Assembly (NCBI GenBank): GCA_934045905.1
Contig: OW203769.1
Span: 25,141,705-25,205,704 of the forward strand
Length of the DNA: 64,000 nucleotides
Direction: 5' to 3'
From: Leuctra nigra
Lineage: Eukaryota; Arthropoda; Insecta; Plecoptera; Leuctridae
Positions 1 to 12,255 of this stretch are shown in pieces. The notes below the pieces were generated by a model, which had not been told where the DNA came from, searched no databases, and was given only the letters and a program-made list of their open reading frames with translations. Position numbers and translations under genes: made by a program. The number at the start of each line of letters is the position of its first letter. Within the stretch, counting starts at the first letter, position 1.

Positions 1-32
1 GGGGGTGATAAACCCCCTTTCCTACGCGCCTG
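1..32. repeat. Right terminus of a GCGCGTAGGAA-type inverted-repeat element
   Basis: The window opens inside an element. Bases 18-32 read TTTCCTACGCGCCTG, the same right terminus seen intact at 43383-43396 in the element at 42381-43397, and a C-run precedes it as it does there. Only the end is present; the body lies left of the window. Confidence 0.55.
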
Positions 33-169
33 ATATCACATAACTATTCCAATGACCAATACATAATCATAACATACTGTTCCTTTAAAATTAATGTTTA
101 CAGTCATTGTACATTCACTCTATTTCTGGACAAAAGATAACAATAATTCATATCATGAATACTTACAGT

Positions 170-326
170 ATTTTGTATTTTATTAATGCTGACAATTCAA
201 AATACTCTGAAATAATGTATTTGAAATACAATATACAAAATACTCAAAGTTCGTGAAAATACAAAATACAAAATACATAATGTATTTTAAAATACATGTA
301 TTCTCGATACTGCCCATCTCTGGTTG
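170..326. repeat. Fragment resembling one end of a hAT-type MITE
   Basis: Iterated AAATACA/TGTATTT words lead to a terminus CTGCCCATCTCTG at about 312-324. CAGAGATGGGCAG-type ends are common for hAT-derived insect MITEs. No matching left terminus is visible, so this is a fragment or diverged copy. Confidence 0.35.
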
Positions 327-547
327 GGTTATTGCTTACTTGATGGTTACAGGTATTATGGAGTAGTCCATGCTTTCATGGATATCCTAAATATCCGGGC
401 TTTTAAATATAAAATTAAATCACGTTACCTTTTACATTCTTTAATTTATAGTATTAGATACTTCATATAAGATGTGACTCAACTTTATATTATTGAACTC
501 TTTTTATTTATTGATCGGGACAATATACCACTTGAATTATAACATTT

Positions 548-687
548 CGCTGGGTCCATGTAGACCGTTTTTGCGTTTTCGATTTTTTTTTCTTGTGGCC
601 AATCACAAGTCCAGAAACCGCTCACGACGGCAGACGTGTGATTGGTTTATAAAAAAAAACGCAAAAACGGTGTGTGTGGATCCAGCG
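548..687. repeat. Short TIR element (MITE-like)
   Basis: The ends are imperfect inverted repeats of about 28 bp: left CGCTGGGTCCATG with CCGTTTTTGCG, right CGCAAAAACGG with GTGGATCCAGCG. There is no coding capacity. A target duplication is not obvious. Confidence 0.5.
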
Positions 688-2907
688 CTAATATCTCGAT
701 TAATTGAAACATCTTGTTTTAACGTTAGCAGTCAATCTAGAAGCTCCTTGGAAATGCCGACATTTCTCAATCAATGTCATTGAAAGAATGAAATTAGATT
801 CATCTTATTCAAATGCATGCCTACCTAATATTCCCGTCATAACCCATGACATTGTCTTTAGAAAATGTAACCTTCAGCCTAAGAAGTAATGACGATAAGT
901 AAAACAATAGCTACTCAAGTTTGGACATCATCCAAGTTATTTTCAAAACAATGATTATCCTCTAATTATAGTGATATATTGAAGATTTTGGGCGTTGTTT
1001 ATAATGTATGTTTATCTGTCATTCTATTCTGATTTATTTAGAACTTGATGGGCGAAGCCATTTGATGTGTCAAAATTTAAATTATTATGATTACAATGGA
1101 CGAAATTGTAAAAATTATGCTATTGCTTTTTATGGATTCAGGAATTGACAAAATCAAGGCTGATGAATTAATTTAAAATAGGTACATGTCAATCAAATAT
1201 TAACAACCATAAGGTAATTATTTGCAAGTCTATAGTTACTTTTTTCAGACGGTATACGTTACGCAAAAAGTGAAAAACTGTGCTAATACCTATTTAATAA
1301 TTTTGATAATGAAAAAAATTATATACGCTAGGAGACAGAGTCCGTGTGCCCGTATATGGATCTCTTCCACTCCTGCTTTTACGCCCATTCCCATCCCACT
1401 CGTGTCTTGAACAAGTTTCCTTAAACGCGTTGAGACACTGTGTTTGAACACACGCCTTGCAGATGCAAAAATCCCTTTGTCAGTCGCCTCAAAATGACAT
1501 ATCGGTTATTGGTGATTGATATATATAGGTGTTACTGCCTTTAGTGTAGTGATGATGATTTTTTATTGTTTCTAAGTTGTGCTGAAATATTATAGTATTT
1601 ACCTATTAATTTTGGTTCACCTTCATTATTACATGCTTATTTTTGTTAAACGAAATAAATATATGTAAAAAACAGATTTGTATCCATCAAGAGACTTATT
1701 TTCAGAAAGTGTTTTCTTCCATGATTATGCAATCAATATACCGATTAGTGGCATTGTTGTTTTTAATAACATAAACTAATATTACAATGACTTAATCACA
1801 TTTGTGAAAATTGGCAATAGTGCAAAGAGATTTTTTTTTACATGCATCTGTACTCCAAAATGTAACTTTAAAAGTTTTACATTTGGTTCAAAAATTTAAA
1901 TTTTGAGACAACACATCAATTATATCATCATAATTCTGGTAAATATCCCAATACATATTTTAAATGTGAATTCCTACTTAAACATATTTAAAGCACACAC
2001 ATTATTAGTAGGAGGTATATTTAAAGGTCACTAACAACATCAAGCAGTAGGTAGTAAAATGAAGTTCAGAGTGTTTAAAAATTATAAAAATATATAATAT
2101 TGTGAATTAGTATTGGAAACAAACTCTATTGAAAAAACTATAGGGTTACCAAAAAGAAATTTATGAATTTTACAAGACATTATACGACTTTTGGCACCAT
2201 CTCAAAATTTTATATTTTGGCAAAAATTTACATGTTGGTAATATTGGTTGATCCTGCCAATATTTTCTCATAAAATTAAATTAATCGCATATTTGTGTAT
2301 CTCTAAAATCAGACTTCAAATATATTTGCATCTGAAATTAGTTTTCTAACATTCATCATGCCTAAAAACATGGCCTTTTCAAGTAAAATATTTGTAATCT
2401 TTACGTCATATTTTCGGAATTCCTGAATATTGTACTTCCAGCTCATTTCCTTAACAATTAGTCACAAGGCAAGTTACACCATATCTTAAGCCACTTAATG
2501 AAACATGCCCGAAGCAGTGTCGATAGTTCTTTAAAAAAATATTCGAACAATGGTCAACACCTAATGCTCTCTAGGTAATAAGAGAAAGGGTAAAATAGGG
2601 GAAATTAGTAGGAGTTAAAAAGGAGAGTAAAAATCGAGAGTGCGGTAAGTGAGAGTGAGAGAGAAAGACATTTAAAAAGTGATTCATCTGAGTGAGAGGA
2701 AACAAGTTAAAGAAGGCAAGAGCAAAGTCGGAGTTACTAAACCAGAACAGTTGCTGTGAGGCAGCGCCAGTTGAAGGAGTGCATTCAAATCGGTGTTTCA
2801 TCCAATTGGAGCTTGTCATGTGTTAGACAAAGATAGGGTGATATTTAATCGAACGGGAGAAACAGAGACCGGTTGTTCACGTTCAAAGAAAGAAGAAAGG
2901 AAATACT

Positions 2908-2940
2908 ATGGATTTTAAATTATTTCTATCCTCAGTTTTG
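2908..2940 (+). CDS. Cuticle protein gene, exon 1 (signal-peptide exon)
   Basis: ATG at 2908 opens 11 codons (MDFKLFLSSVL) that end exactly at a strong donor, GTGAGT (2941-2946). The exon ends in phase 0. The large cuticle exon at 21274 begins in phase 0 after TTCTATTTCAG and starts IATVCHVG, so joining them gives one continuous hydrophobic secretion signal that the downstream exon alone lacks. Insect cuticle genes very often put the first signal-peptide codons on a tiny exon. The implied intron is about 18.3 kb, long but in keeping with the other introns here. No TATA box is obvious upstream; CCAGTTG near 2768 is a possible initiator. The link is inferred from phase and product logic. The predicted full protein is 357 residues. 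Confidence 0.65.
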
Positions 2941-3007
2941 GTGAGTTCATAATAAAAATAAATAATTTATTTGCATGATGTGCCTCAGTAGGTTTATTAA
3001 TTTGAGG

Positions 3008-3150
3008 GAGGACCAGGTCCAAAGAAGGCATTATTTAAATCAAATTAAAAGAAGATTGTGGAAGATACTCTTTCATGAATAGAAATACGGAACTGGAATG
3101 AGGGGGAAGAAAATGAAGAATGGATTTTTGGGGATGAGAAGACAGATCTT
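3008..3150 (+). repeat. 3' fragment of a non-LTR retrotransposon
   Basis: Matches, in inverted orientation, the segment near 49660-49860; both share a stretch around GGATTTTTGGGGATG and similar downstream DNA. The better copy at 49660 reads in one minus frame as a LINE-like carboxyl terminus (R-R-I-V-R-R-Y-S-Y and D-W-N-E-F). This copy is broken by stops. Confidence 0.4.
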
Positions 3151-3760
3151 ATTTAACTATAGCCTATTTAGAAAATTATTAACATAGTACCAAGTATTAT
3201 TATTATTAATTAGTCATTATAGTTCCTTACCACCTATGTATTACCACAAACTGTAAGATGCTCAAATAAATAACTAATACAATTTAAATATCATTTTTTG
3301 TATTTACATTTAAAAATAAATATTATTTAAATTTAGAATATGGAGGAACATAATGTTTAAAGTTAATCAGGAGAGCGGAGAAAACAGTAAATTGAAACTT
3401 ATTAATGACTGTCATTTTAAAATGCAATCATTGTTTACCTTGGGAATGTAATAAGCAGATATACAGACAATTAAGCTGGGACATTATTTTCTTCAGTGCT
3501 TATCTTGGTTACAGAGCGTAAACATAAGTGACTGAAATGACGAGTTGTACTTCTCAAGATTGATAAATGAAGGTTTAGAAAATTGTCAAAAAACAACTAT
3601 ACTCTTACTTTCAGGTCGATTTGAATTAATTTGTTTGTATAAATGCGAGAATATTTGTATCTTGCGAAAACTATTAAGTACCAAGCACAATTTCAATGAA
3701 GTGATATTGAAAGATGTTTTCTCTGATGACATCGGGTGATGATCCTGCAAATTGAAATGA

Positions 3761-3829
3761 TACCTCATCTGGGATTCGAACCCAGGTCTTGGGATTTCCG
3801 GTCCACTGCTCTAAAAAGCTATGAGGCAC
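3761..3829 (-). repeat. tRNA-like relic (pol III A and B boxes)
   Basis: On the minus strand a tRNA-sized segment has a perfect T arm (CTGGG / TTCGAAT / CCCAG), an A-box-like TAGCTTTTTAGAGCAGTGG and near-complementary ends (TGCCTCA / TGAGGTA). The anticodon arm is poor and position 33 is not T, so it is more likely a tRNA-derived SINE head or pseudogene than a working tRNA. Confidence 0.45.
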
Positions 3830-5397
3830 TCGAAGTTTTAAGGTTGCAGTTGACATTTAATAATTAGATTTTAAATTTAATAATATTAAATTGAGTATAA
3901 AAAACAATTGTATAAGAAAAAGTGTTCATAAAATTTAAGTTTTTATTAAAACCCTTATAATAAAATAGTAAAAATAGTCTTAGGGAGAATTACCTATGGA
4001 CGTTAATATAAAATAGATAGCAGAGGAGAAGAAAGACAGATTATTATTCCCCAACAATGTACTTTTTTAAATGAGATAATTATTTTATTTGTCAAATGAA
4101 ACATTGTCATGTTCATAGAATATTTCAATAAGATAATTAAAAATTAAATCTATGTCTCCTATGTACTTAGCAGAATTGTTAATCAATTTTAGAAGAGAAG
4201 ACCCCATTAACACAACTGTTGCTAATGCGGCCTACAGGAAGCGTGATCAAAGTAAATACAAACATATCCAGGCCACACGTATGCTAATGAATAATGATCT
4301 ACAGCACATGTTCCGTAACAAAGCGGTCAATTAGACTTGCTATTGTTATGCAACGCGGTACGTAAGGTCATGTATAGAAACCAATAGGAGACAATGAAGT
4401 CATTAACAACGACTGACTTCTCTATAGTGACCATTGCAAAATACGAGAAAGAGTTCTCAAAATTAAATTGTGTTGGACCATGATTTTCCGACGATGCATT
4501 CACAAATGTGTGGGTCATTAAATGGAAAATGGTTGATTTATTATCACTTGATCATATTTTTTAAAAGCTATTTGGACTTATCAATGTCGGTTATTGCTAA
4601 TTGGATTTACAAATTATTGTAATTCCCTAGAATAATAATATTTCTAAATAAAAAAAACAAAAACAAATGCAATCATGTCAAAAAATATAAACGAAATGCA
4701 AATTTTTTTTTCAACCGTAACATACCTTATCTGGAGTATAAACACATTTTTTAATGATCTCTCCCTTTTCTGATCAGACCATTCCCCAAAAATATCCTTT
4801 CTATTACTAAATATCAATAATGGGTCAAGAAAATCCCATGTCATTTAAAATAGATCAAAGTGTGGTGCACAGCAATTACAAATGATTTTAAAATGACTTG
4901 TAATATTGTCATTTTTAACCTTTTGTGCTCTTCGGTGCTTATCCGAAATAGTTTTTGTTCAAATGAATTTTCCTAATGCTCATTGCGAAATTCTCAGTGT
5001 GTAATCTACCCTGCAACAGACCAAAAAATCAATCAATAAATCAAAAAGTAAATAAATATGCTAATTCAAACCCCAAAATCTATCAGTTAAACTCTTTATA
5101 TCTATTCATAAGAGGCATGTTGTGTCATTCGCTTGCAATCAGTAGGTTGATTACATTATTAAATTTCAGGTTACGCACTTGCGTCAAGACTTTATTACTT
5201 ACGTCGTGCTAACTTTAAGTTTGTCCTTCACTTACCTTATAAGACTACTTGTTAAGACGCTTAGAAATTGTTAAATTGCTAGATAAGATTTCTATTAAAT
5301 TATTGAGATTGAGAATTTATACTTTCAACATTCTTAGTTTTTTTAAAGTATTTGACAATTGTTTCTCAGTGGAGATTTTGTTATATTTTTCAAATGC

Positions 5398-5413
5398 GAG
5401 AGAGAGAGAGAGA

Positions 5414-5491
<78 letters not shown>
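5398..5491. repeat. (GA)n microsatellite
   Basis: About 94 bp of almost pure GA/AG dinucleotide with a few AAAG interruptions near the left end. The Arg-Glu and Leu-Ser open frames across it are artefacts of the repeat. Confidence 0.95.
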
Positions 5492-5492
<1 letters not shown>

Positions 5493-6001
5493 TGATTCTC
5501 AATCAATCCTTCATTATTCCCTAATATTTTGTTTTGATTCAATATAATCCGCACACATTGATGCTGGTCATGAAAATGTATGTATTAAATCAATTCTGAA
5601 GGTTTTATAAAATCATACAACTAAAATACACAGATTTTCTCCATACTAAAATTGAATTATTAAATTTTTTTCACCTGTTCAACACGAATAGAATTTAATA
5701 ATTACACATTAAACTATTTGATACCAAACTGAAACTGATACACTGACGTACTGCGTTTGCCTAAATTTTCCTAACGAGTATTCCATGTCACACATGTTTC
5801 ATTTGATAGAATGAATTCTTAGATCTTATCCACGTCGATATTATTTTAGTAAAATACCAAATATGTGCTGCTTGGCCAATATCTAAACCAAATAGGTACA
5901 GATTTTGTTGCAATTGTCTAAAGGTTCCACAAGAATAATAATAATGCATATCAGGCACTTTTCATTTCAAAACTTCTTAATGTTTCAGTACACATCTTAT
6001 T

Positions 6002-6081
6002 TATGAAAATAAACAGTAGTTATACGGTATAAGCTCTATATAAATGTATATGGAACTCATACCGTACTGTTTATTTTCATA
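6002..6081. repeat. 80-nt hairpin (MITE or pre-miRNA-like)
   Basis: The arms ATGAAAATAAACAGTA and TACTGTTTATTTTCAT pair perfectly over 16 bp. After a 6-nt bulge (GTTATA) pairing resumes through CGGTAT/ATACCG, closing on an AT-rich loop. Size and shape resemble a pre-miRNA but equally a tiny MITE; there is no evidence of expression. Confidence 0.5.
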
Positions 6082-6577
6082 TTTTAAATGTCTTTGAAGA
6101 TGACGTCAAAATAATTTTAAATCGATGTACTGTATACAAATTTTATGGGTCCTGCGAGAAAACTGGAGTAGGGGAGGCTAAACCTCCTTAAAACAGCACA
6201 ATATATTTTCCTCACATCCGATAATCCGATAATTTCGACCCCCCACAAAAAAAGATGCTACTCACCTAGAAAAAAATATGAAAATATAAAATAATGTCGT
6301 GTAGATTAATAAAGTAAAAACATGTAAAAATATCAAAAATAAAAAGCAATCTTCAAGATTAGCACGAAGAGAATGTATCTTCCACTTGTAACACTCGACG
6401 AATGTGTAGTGAATGAAAATCATGGGTGTTGGGATCGGGAGACACTCTCATATGTTGAGAATATAAACGTATAATCTCCATTGTGTAGAACAAAATAAAC
6501 ATACGTTTTACTCATTGTTTTAATAGTTCGATGTTCAAATGTTTAGGTATTAGGAAATAATTATTGAGACCATTCAG

Positions 6578-6763
6578 CCCGATTTACACGGTAGGTACAA
6601 CTTCTTGAACAACTTCTGTGTCACATTCCCATTTATTTACACGACGCAACTTTCTGTCACAGAACTCAAAACATGTTCTAATTTCCTTTAAGAAATGTGA
6701 CAAAGACTCTGTCAAAGACTGTGTCACAGAAATTGTTCAATAAATGTGGCCGTGTAAATCGGG
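6578..6763. repeat. 186-bp fold-back MITE
   Basis: Perfect 14-bp terminal inverted repeats, CCCGATTTACACGG and CCGTGTAAATCGGG, with subterminal inverted similarity (ACTTCTGTGTCACA / TGTGTCACAGAA). A relative lies at 60267-60420, so this is a family rather than a chance palindrome. Confidence 0.7.
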
Positions 6764-7011
6764 ATTTATATCTAAATTAGTTAGTTTAGCTTACATTACA
6801 CTAAGCAACGTATCTCGATTTTATTCACACATTATTTGATTATTATTCCACGTATAGGTACCTTGTTGCAAGGCAGATACATATTGGTTTTATTTCATTT
6901 AATTTCATGAAATTTGATTGTTTTCAACTTCTATTTCTTTCTCATTTCAAGAAACCATTAGTGCCCGATATTCACAAGGTACCTGTATTTTCAAAACATG
7001 TATTTTCAATT

Positions 7012-7142
7012 CCCAATTATGATGGAATCCGATTCGATGCAATGTTATTCCTTATAACCGTGACCGGATTCCATCGGGAATGGAATCGGGAAACCGTTCT
7101 AGAATAGGCATTCAGTTCTATCAGAATGGAATTGGGAAAATG
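7012..7142. repeat. Diverged member of the GTTCTAGAATAGG MITE family
   Basis: Contains GTGACCGGATTCCATC and GTTCTAGAATAGG, shared with the complete element at 61697-61814. A third relative starts near 49050. Here it is internally duplicated and lacks a clean left terminus. Confidence 0.5.
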
Positions 7143-9851
7143 TTATAAAATTAACCTGATGAGCAATGTTGCCTTGTAAACGATACAAGAATAAAAACAA
7201 CTCGTTTTCATGTGTTATTTGCAGAAAATGGTATTAACTTGTATACAATAGACGGAAGCTTACGACGTAACATGAAATTGAGGAGGGAGAGAAGATTAAA
7301 TTCATGTGATGTAATTAAGTAGGTGCTCTTCACTTTAACGGACAGAGAAAAGATGAGATTAGAAACATCTAAACGTTTTAACTTTCACTAGACAAATTGG
7401 AATCGTCCCACACCAAATTACGAGATGCGAACAAATCATTTAGGTATGTTATTGTTTTTGTTTTCAGTACGCCATCATTTTGATTATATATTATATTGAT
7501 ACGTATAGTTTTCGAAAATAGCTAGTATGTCATATTATTAGTTGTGATTTTAATCTAAGTAACTTTCCATTTGGACTCGTTTTTTTCATGACTTGAAAAC
7601 CAATTTCAAACATTATCAACGCATTTACTTCCGAGTAAGGAAGTTTAAAATGGATATTTTACGTGTTCTTTCTATTTAGTGAGAATCTTGTTTCAAAAAA
7701 TATAATTATTTCATCTTTATTTTTCCCAATGAGAAGTCGCCGCTATTAAAGACTTGGGGACAAGGGTTTGTCTTATTAGGTGAAATGAAATGGAATTGCA
7801 TTGAATTGAATTGAATTGAATGTTGGGGCTTACCTTGCGATGTATTGAAATTGGAATGCTTTATTTACAATTTTTTAAATTTTTTTTAATTAACGATCAG
7901 TATTGCGTGTGAAGTCGATGCAATTTTATATGTGTAATTACATCTTAAGGTATTGATTGTGCTTTAATAATGTATATTTTTAGTCCGGAATGGTTTGGGA
8001 TCTTCAAAAGTAATTACCTAAACTTGGTAAGGGTGTAATTTTATTTAATTGTATTATTATAAGTGTAAAAAGATAAAATTTTTAAAAATTGTGTTTATAC
8101 AAGACTCAAACATTTTGCAAGTATCGTATCTAAAAATGTTGTATATTTTAGTTTAAGACAGAAAAATCTTGTGTATTACATCCATAGATGGTTCCCATAG
8201 AAATTCGCATTTTTTAATTTATGATAAAGAGAGAACTTTATTAAAAACACTGTCATTATCAAATGGATGCTTCAAGGACACAGTATAACATATTGGAAAT
8301 TGTAAATATAGGAAATATGATTATTTCCCAAAGATGATCCCAAAGCAATATAAAACATATCTGCAAGACCCTTATTACACTAGATTCAAGTAAAATTTTC
8401 TAAATTGAGTTTGGTCACCCTCTTCCCTCCCTATCTCGTACCCATGGCCATAACTATCCACTTACTTAGTTGTCAAATCGTTTATATACCTTATCGTAGC
8501 AAAATCATTTATAGTTGGGATTAAATTTCGATATGGATCAATTGCGACAAATTAAATAAGTATATGAGTAAAACGTAATACATTGACAATGTATTATCTA
8601 ATTGATTACCTACGTATAGGTATATTTTTGTTCATTCATGTATTCATTTATATTAAAATAATTTCACTTCCTCCATATTTAATAATTAATGTGCATACTC
8701 TCTGGTTGTGTATGTATACATTTTATTTATTTATTCAAAACATCTTGCAATAAAAATTGTACATTTTATGTGGCAAGGAAAACAATCACAAACCATAAAC
8801 TTCAAATTCACAATAACGTTATAATAATACTAAGAGAACAAAATTACAAGGGAACAATAACATCTCAATAACAACTAAACCATAATATTACAATGTTCTT
8901 AGAGACAGATGCCATGGGGTATAATGGAATATTTACATAATATTTCCATAAACTCTCTAAATATTTTTACCAAGGAAACGTATATTTTGTGTAAGTAGTT
9001 AAATTTACTGCAATGTGTGTTCAATTTGCAATGTTCAGATTAATTTATTGATAAACGATTGCTCTCCCGTGTGGACAAAACAATTTGGTACTATAAAAAA
9101 CTTCAAGAATATGAACTGAATCTGAAGAGAAGATTATTGGGGTTTGGTTTCAGATTATTTTTCGAGACGAGTAAACTTGTAGTACTCAGAAATCTTTATC
9201 TTCATAAAACAAGAAAATTTTGAAATCAGTTGGAAACTATCTCATAAAATTTTAATGACAAGTTTGTAGATTTAGTGTCAAATAAATTTATTCTGTATAA
9301 TACTATGCAAAGTATAGTCTAGCCTGATTAGAAAAGTCTTGGCTGCATGATCATACAGCAACTTTCTTCTCGCTGCACAATGGTACCACCTTACTTACGG
9401 TACCTGGTGTATAATTTCTAGTGTAAACTAACTTTTACCTTGACTGTTGACATTAGATGTGGTAAAGACAAATAGAAAAAAATCTCTCGATCGCGATCGG
9501 TGACACTGATCTTCGATTATCGATTATCTATGGATCGAAAGCATTTCGTTTTAACGACGCACTGTTCGACAATGAGGTTGAATTTAATCCACAAGTGATT
9601 AATGATGTTGATTAATGACAATGCAATTCTAAGAATTCAGAGCAATTAATGTTCTGGACTTTAGTTTTCACGGGTACCGAACATGCTTCAAACAAAATAT
9701 GTTGGGATATATTGTCAGAAAAGATGGTAAAAAAATATTTTAAAATACCGGATATCATACAAATGCAATATGATCAAAATTTTGGAAATACTAACACATT
9801 TATTTTATTTATTTTTCGCTCTGGAGGCTTGTTCCGGCGCTCCTGCAAGCG

Positions 9852-10385
9852 CTCCAGCCATGGTGCTTAGAATTTGCTGTAATTCATACTAATTTCTGAT
9901 GAAACAATGCCTCAAACAACAGCATAAAACCATTATACCTTACCGTAAGATACAATTATATGTTTCTAATTGAAGTTCCAATTAAACTATGCCAAAATAA
10001 TTCATTTTTGTAGTGCAATGTTGTCAGATTTATGGTAAACTTCTCACATTATGCACTTTTTCTTTCTTATTTGGCCGGTGACCCTATATTTTCAGACAGC
10101 AGTCTTATTCTAAAAACTATAGTCTTTAAATTGAGACTATTTTCAATAATTTGTCATTCCTCTTGCGGTTTTAGGAGCAATTTAAGACCAATATTCTGGG
10201 ACAATTTCATGTCTCCCTGTGTTATCTTATGGGGGAAAAGATGATCTTCAATCAAGAATACCTAATTATATCATACGGTAAGGGGCAAATATTTTTTGCT
10301 AGTTGTATGTAATTGTAATATGGTTTCACTAATCTTTGGTATGAATTACAACAAATTCTCATTCCTATGACGTAACCCTGGAACC
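9852..10385 (+). repeat. Dispersed 530-bp repeat, copy 1
   Basis: Bases 9852-10385 align along nearly their whole length, in the same orientation, with 45632-46160. Long exact runs are shared, such as CTCTTGCGGTTTTAGGAGCA and GGGGCAAATATTTTTTGC. The short open frames inside both copies are conserved only as repeat sequence. Confidence 0.75.
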
Positions 10386-11218
10386 CCCTTAAAAAAAACG
10401 TCTGATTGGTTGAAAATCAAAATGTTCGAATTAAGTTCAAATTTTGCATGTTGATCCAGACCAACATTAACTAAAATTATATTTCACCCAAATCGTTGAA
10501 GTATTATCCAGTCTTATTGACATTTTGAAAAAGCAGTCAGAAAATATTGATCGAAAAGCACCAAAATCATCGTGTACTTACACCCAGCAAATCATAAAAC
10601 GGTATTTGAACGAAATGTGTTTGGCTGATGGTTCCTTGACAATCTTGACAATGACAATCGTTGATTATTCATCAACGAATTCAGAGCTCACCTTTAGAGG
10701 TAGATGACGAGTTAGCATAGACTTCCTATGACAATTGAACTGTATTTTGCAATGTGGTGGTACTTTCGTCTTTGATCCTAAACCTAACTTAAAGTCAGCA
10801 AATAAATATGAAAGTACATCTCAACATCCCATGTTTCATTATTTAGATCAGCGATTTTCATTAGATAAACACCTACGTGGAATTTATAAACTCACTTCTG
10901 ATTCATCATTCGCAAATAATTGGATGATGAGCTAAACAACCAACAACTAAACATTATAACTTAGCGTGCGTATGCCCTTAGCGTAAAAGCACAGAGGGTA
11001 TAGTAGAAGACCATTTGGTTTAACTATACCTACATTGGATATTCCTAATTTGGTGCATTGAGCAGCTTCTGTGGTCTGTGACTCAACTGAAGGTGTCATA
11101 ATTGTACTTGTCATTCGCGCAGTGTCTAGAGCTGTCATGCCGAGTCATACGGTAGCAAACATTGCGTCAGTGCTCTGTTATTATAGACATTCATTGCCAT
11201 AGATAGGTCCTAATGTAG

Positions 11219-12255
11219 TAGTCCAGTAATTGTGTGATTATACCCACCACTAATTGCAACAGAAGGTTTCAATACATGAATCGATTCAGAAAAATGTCCT
11301 CTACAACATATCCAAAATCGACCAAAATCGCTGTACGGAAAAAGGGTTTTAATGACTTTTTAAGTTAATTTCCCCATGTTAATTCCATCATTGACGTACA
11401 CTGGGGGTGGGGACATGCGACTGGCCAGTCATCTGTCGTCGATGTCTAGTGACAAACGGAACCGCCCCGTTCTTACGTACAGACCAAGGTCAAATTCTTC
11501 ACTCGTCCGGCTGAGATCGTCTTACAAAGGCCAAGAATGCAGGAAAAGCTGACGCAGCACAACAATATGCTTAATTCTACTCTATGTTATAAATATGAAG
11601 GCATGACGTAGTATTAAACAAAATTAATAATAATGTCTTTATATTGCCAGAATCTTGGCTTGCAGTGCGGCCTCAGACATCGGCGAAAGCATTCAGTGCT
11701 GCAGCTATAGCAGTCACGAGTCCCATACTGAGCGGAAGTCAATGATTCCATCTTGCAAAAAAAACTTTTTTTCGTGTAACTCCGATTTTGACGAAACTTG
11801 GCAGAATTGTTCACCATCCTAAATAAAAACAAATAGCTCTCTGAGCGTTTTCCTCTAAATCTCATTGTTTGGGAAATATTGCCCATTGAAAAGTCATATT
11901 TTAGTCCGTTTTCGGTCACTTGAGCGTAATTTGACGTTTTGCGAGGTCCATATTTCCCAAACGATGAGATTTAGAGGAAAACGCTCAGAGAGCTATTTGT
12001 GTTCATTTAGGATGGTGAACAATTCTGCCAAGTTTCGTCAAAATCGGAGTTACATGAAAAAAAGTTTTTTTTGCAAGATGGAATTAACATGGGAAATTAA
12101 CTTAAAAGTCATTAAAACCCTTTTTCCGTACAGCGATTTTGGTCGATTTTGGATATGTTGTAGAGGACACTTTTCTGAATCGAACGGTATCAAAAACGCT
12201 TCTGTTGCAATTAGTGGTGGGTCATGCTGATTTTTTCACTAGAATTACTGGACTA
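11219..12255. mobile_element. 1-kb long-TIR fold-back element carrying a nested insertion
   Basis: The outer ends are TA-GTCCAGTAATT and AATTACTGGAC-TA, consistent with a TA target duplication. Inside are long inverted arms running from about 11243 (CCCACCACTAATTGCAAC) and 12221 to a centre near 11900. The short ORFs are just the arms read through. The left arm is interrupted by a 355-bp insertion (11390-11744). A truncated relative starts at 34470 with the same GTCCAGTAATT end, which supports the boundary. A non-autonomous Tc1/mariner-like origin is possible but not proven. Confidence 0.7.
11390..11744. mobile_element. Nested 355-bp insertion with 8-bp target duplication
   Basis: ATTCCATC occurs at 11382-11389 and again at 11745-11752. 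Removing the DNA between restores the left arm so that it mirrors the uninterrupted right arm (GCAAGATGGAATTAAC near 12074). The insert begins ATTGAC and ends GTCAATG. An 8-bp duplication is typical of hAT-type elements; no transposase is present. Confidence 0.65.

Larger units (their letters stand above)
34..2640. other. Non-coding 5' flank with small repeat debris
   Basis: AT-rich DNA with no convincing exon; the open frames are short and have no recognisable protein character. It contains a tract of AAATAC-type words ending in CTGCCCATCTCTG (about 170-326, like the end of a hAT-type MITE) and a small TIR element at 548-687. I see nothing else that can be supported. Confidence 0.5.

Noticed and set aside
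3761..3829. Functional tRNA gene
   Set aside because: Position 33 is not T, the anticodon stem is imperfect and there is no terminator-like T-run at the correct place.
5249..5547. Arg-Glu and Leu-Ser repeat proteins across the GA tract
   Set aside because: Pure translation of a dinucleotide microsatellite.
10032..10244. 70-codon frame repeated at 45813-46025
   Set aside because: It lies in the dispersed 530-bp repeat. Conservation extends equally beyond the frame, so it is not evidence of coding.
11614..12230. Two similar 101- and 121-codon frames
   Set aside because: They are the two inverted arms of the fold-back element read in opposite directions; their similarity is due to the palindrome, not protein conservation.
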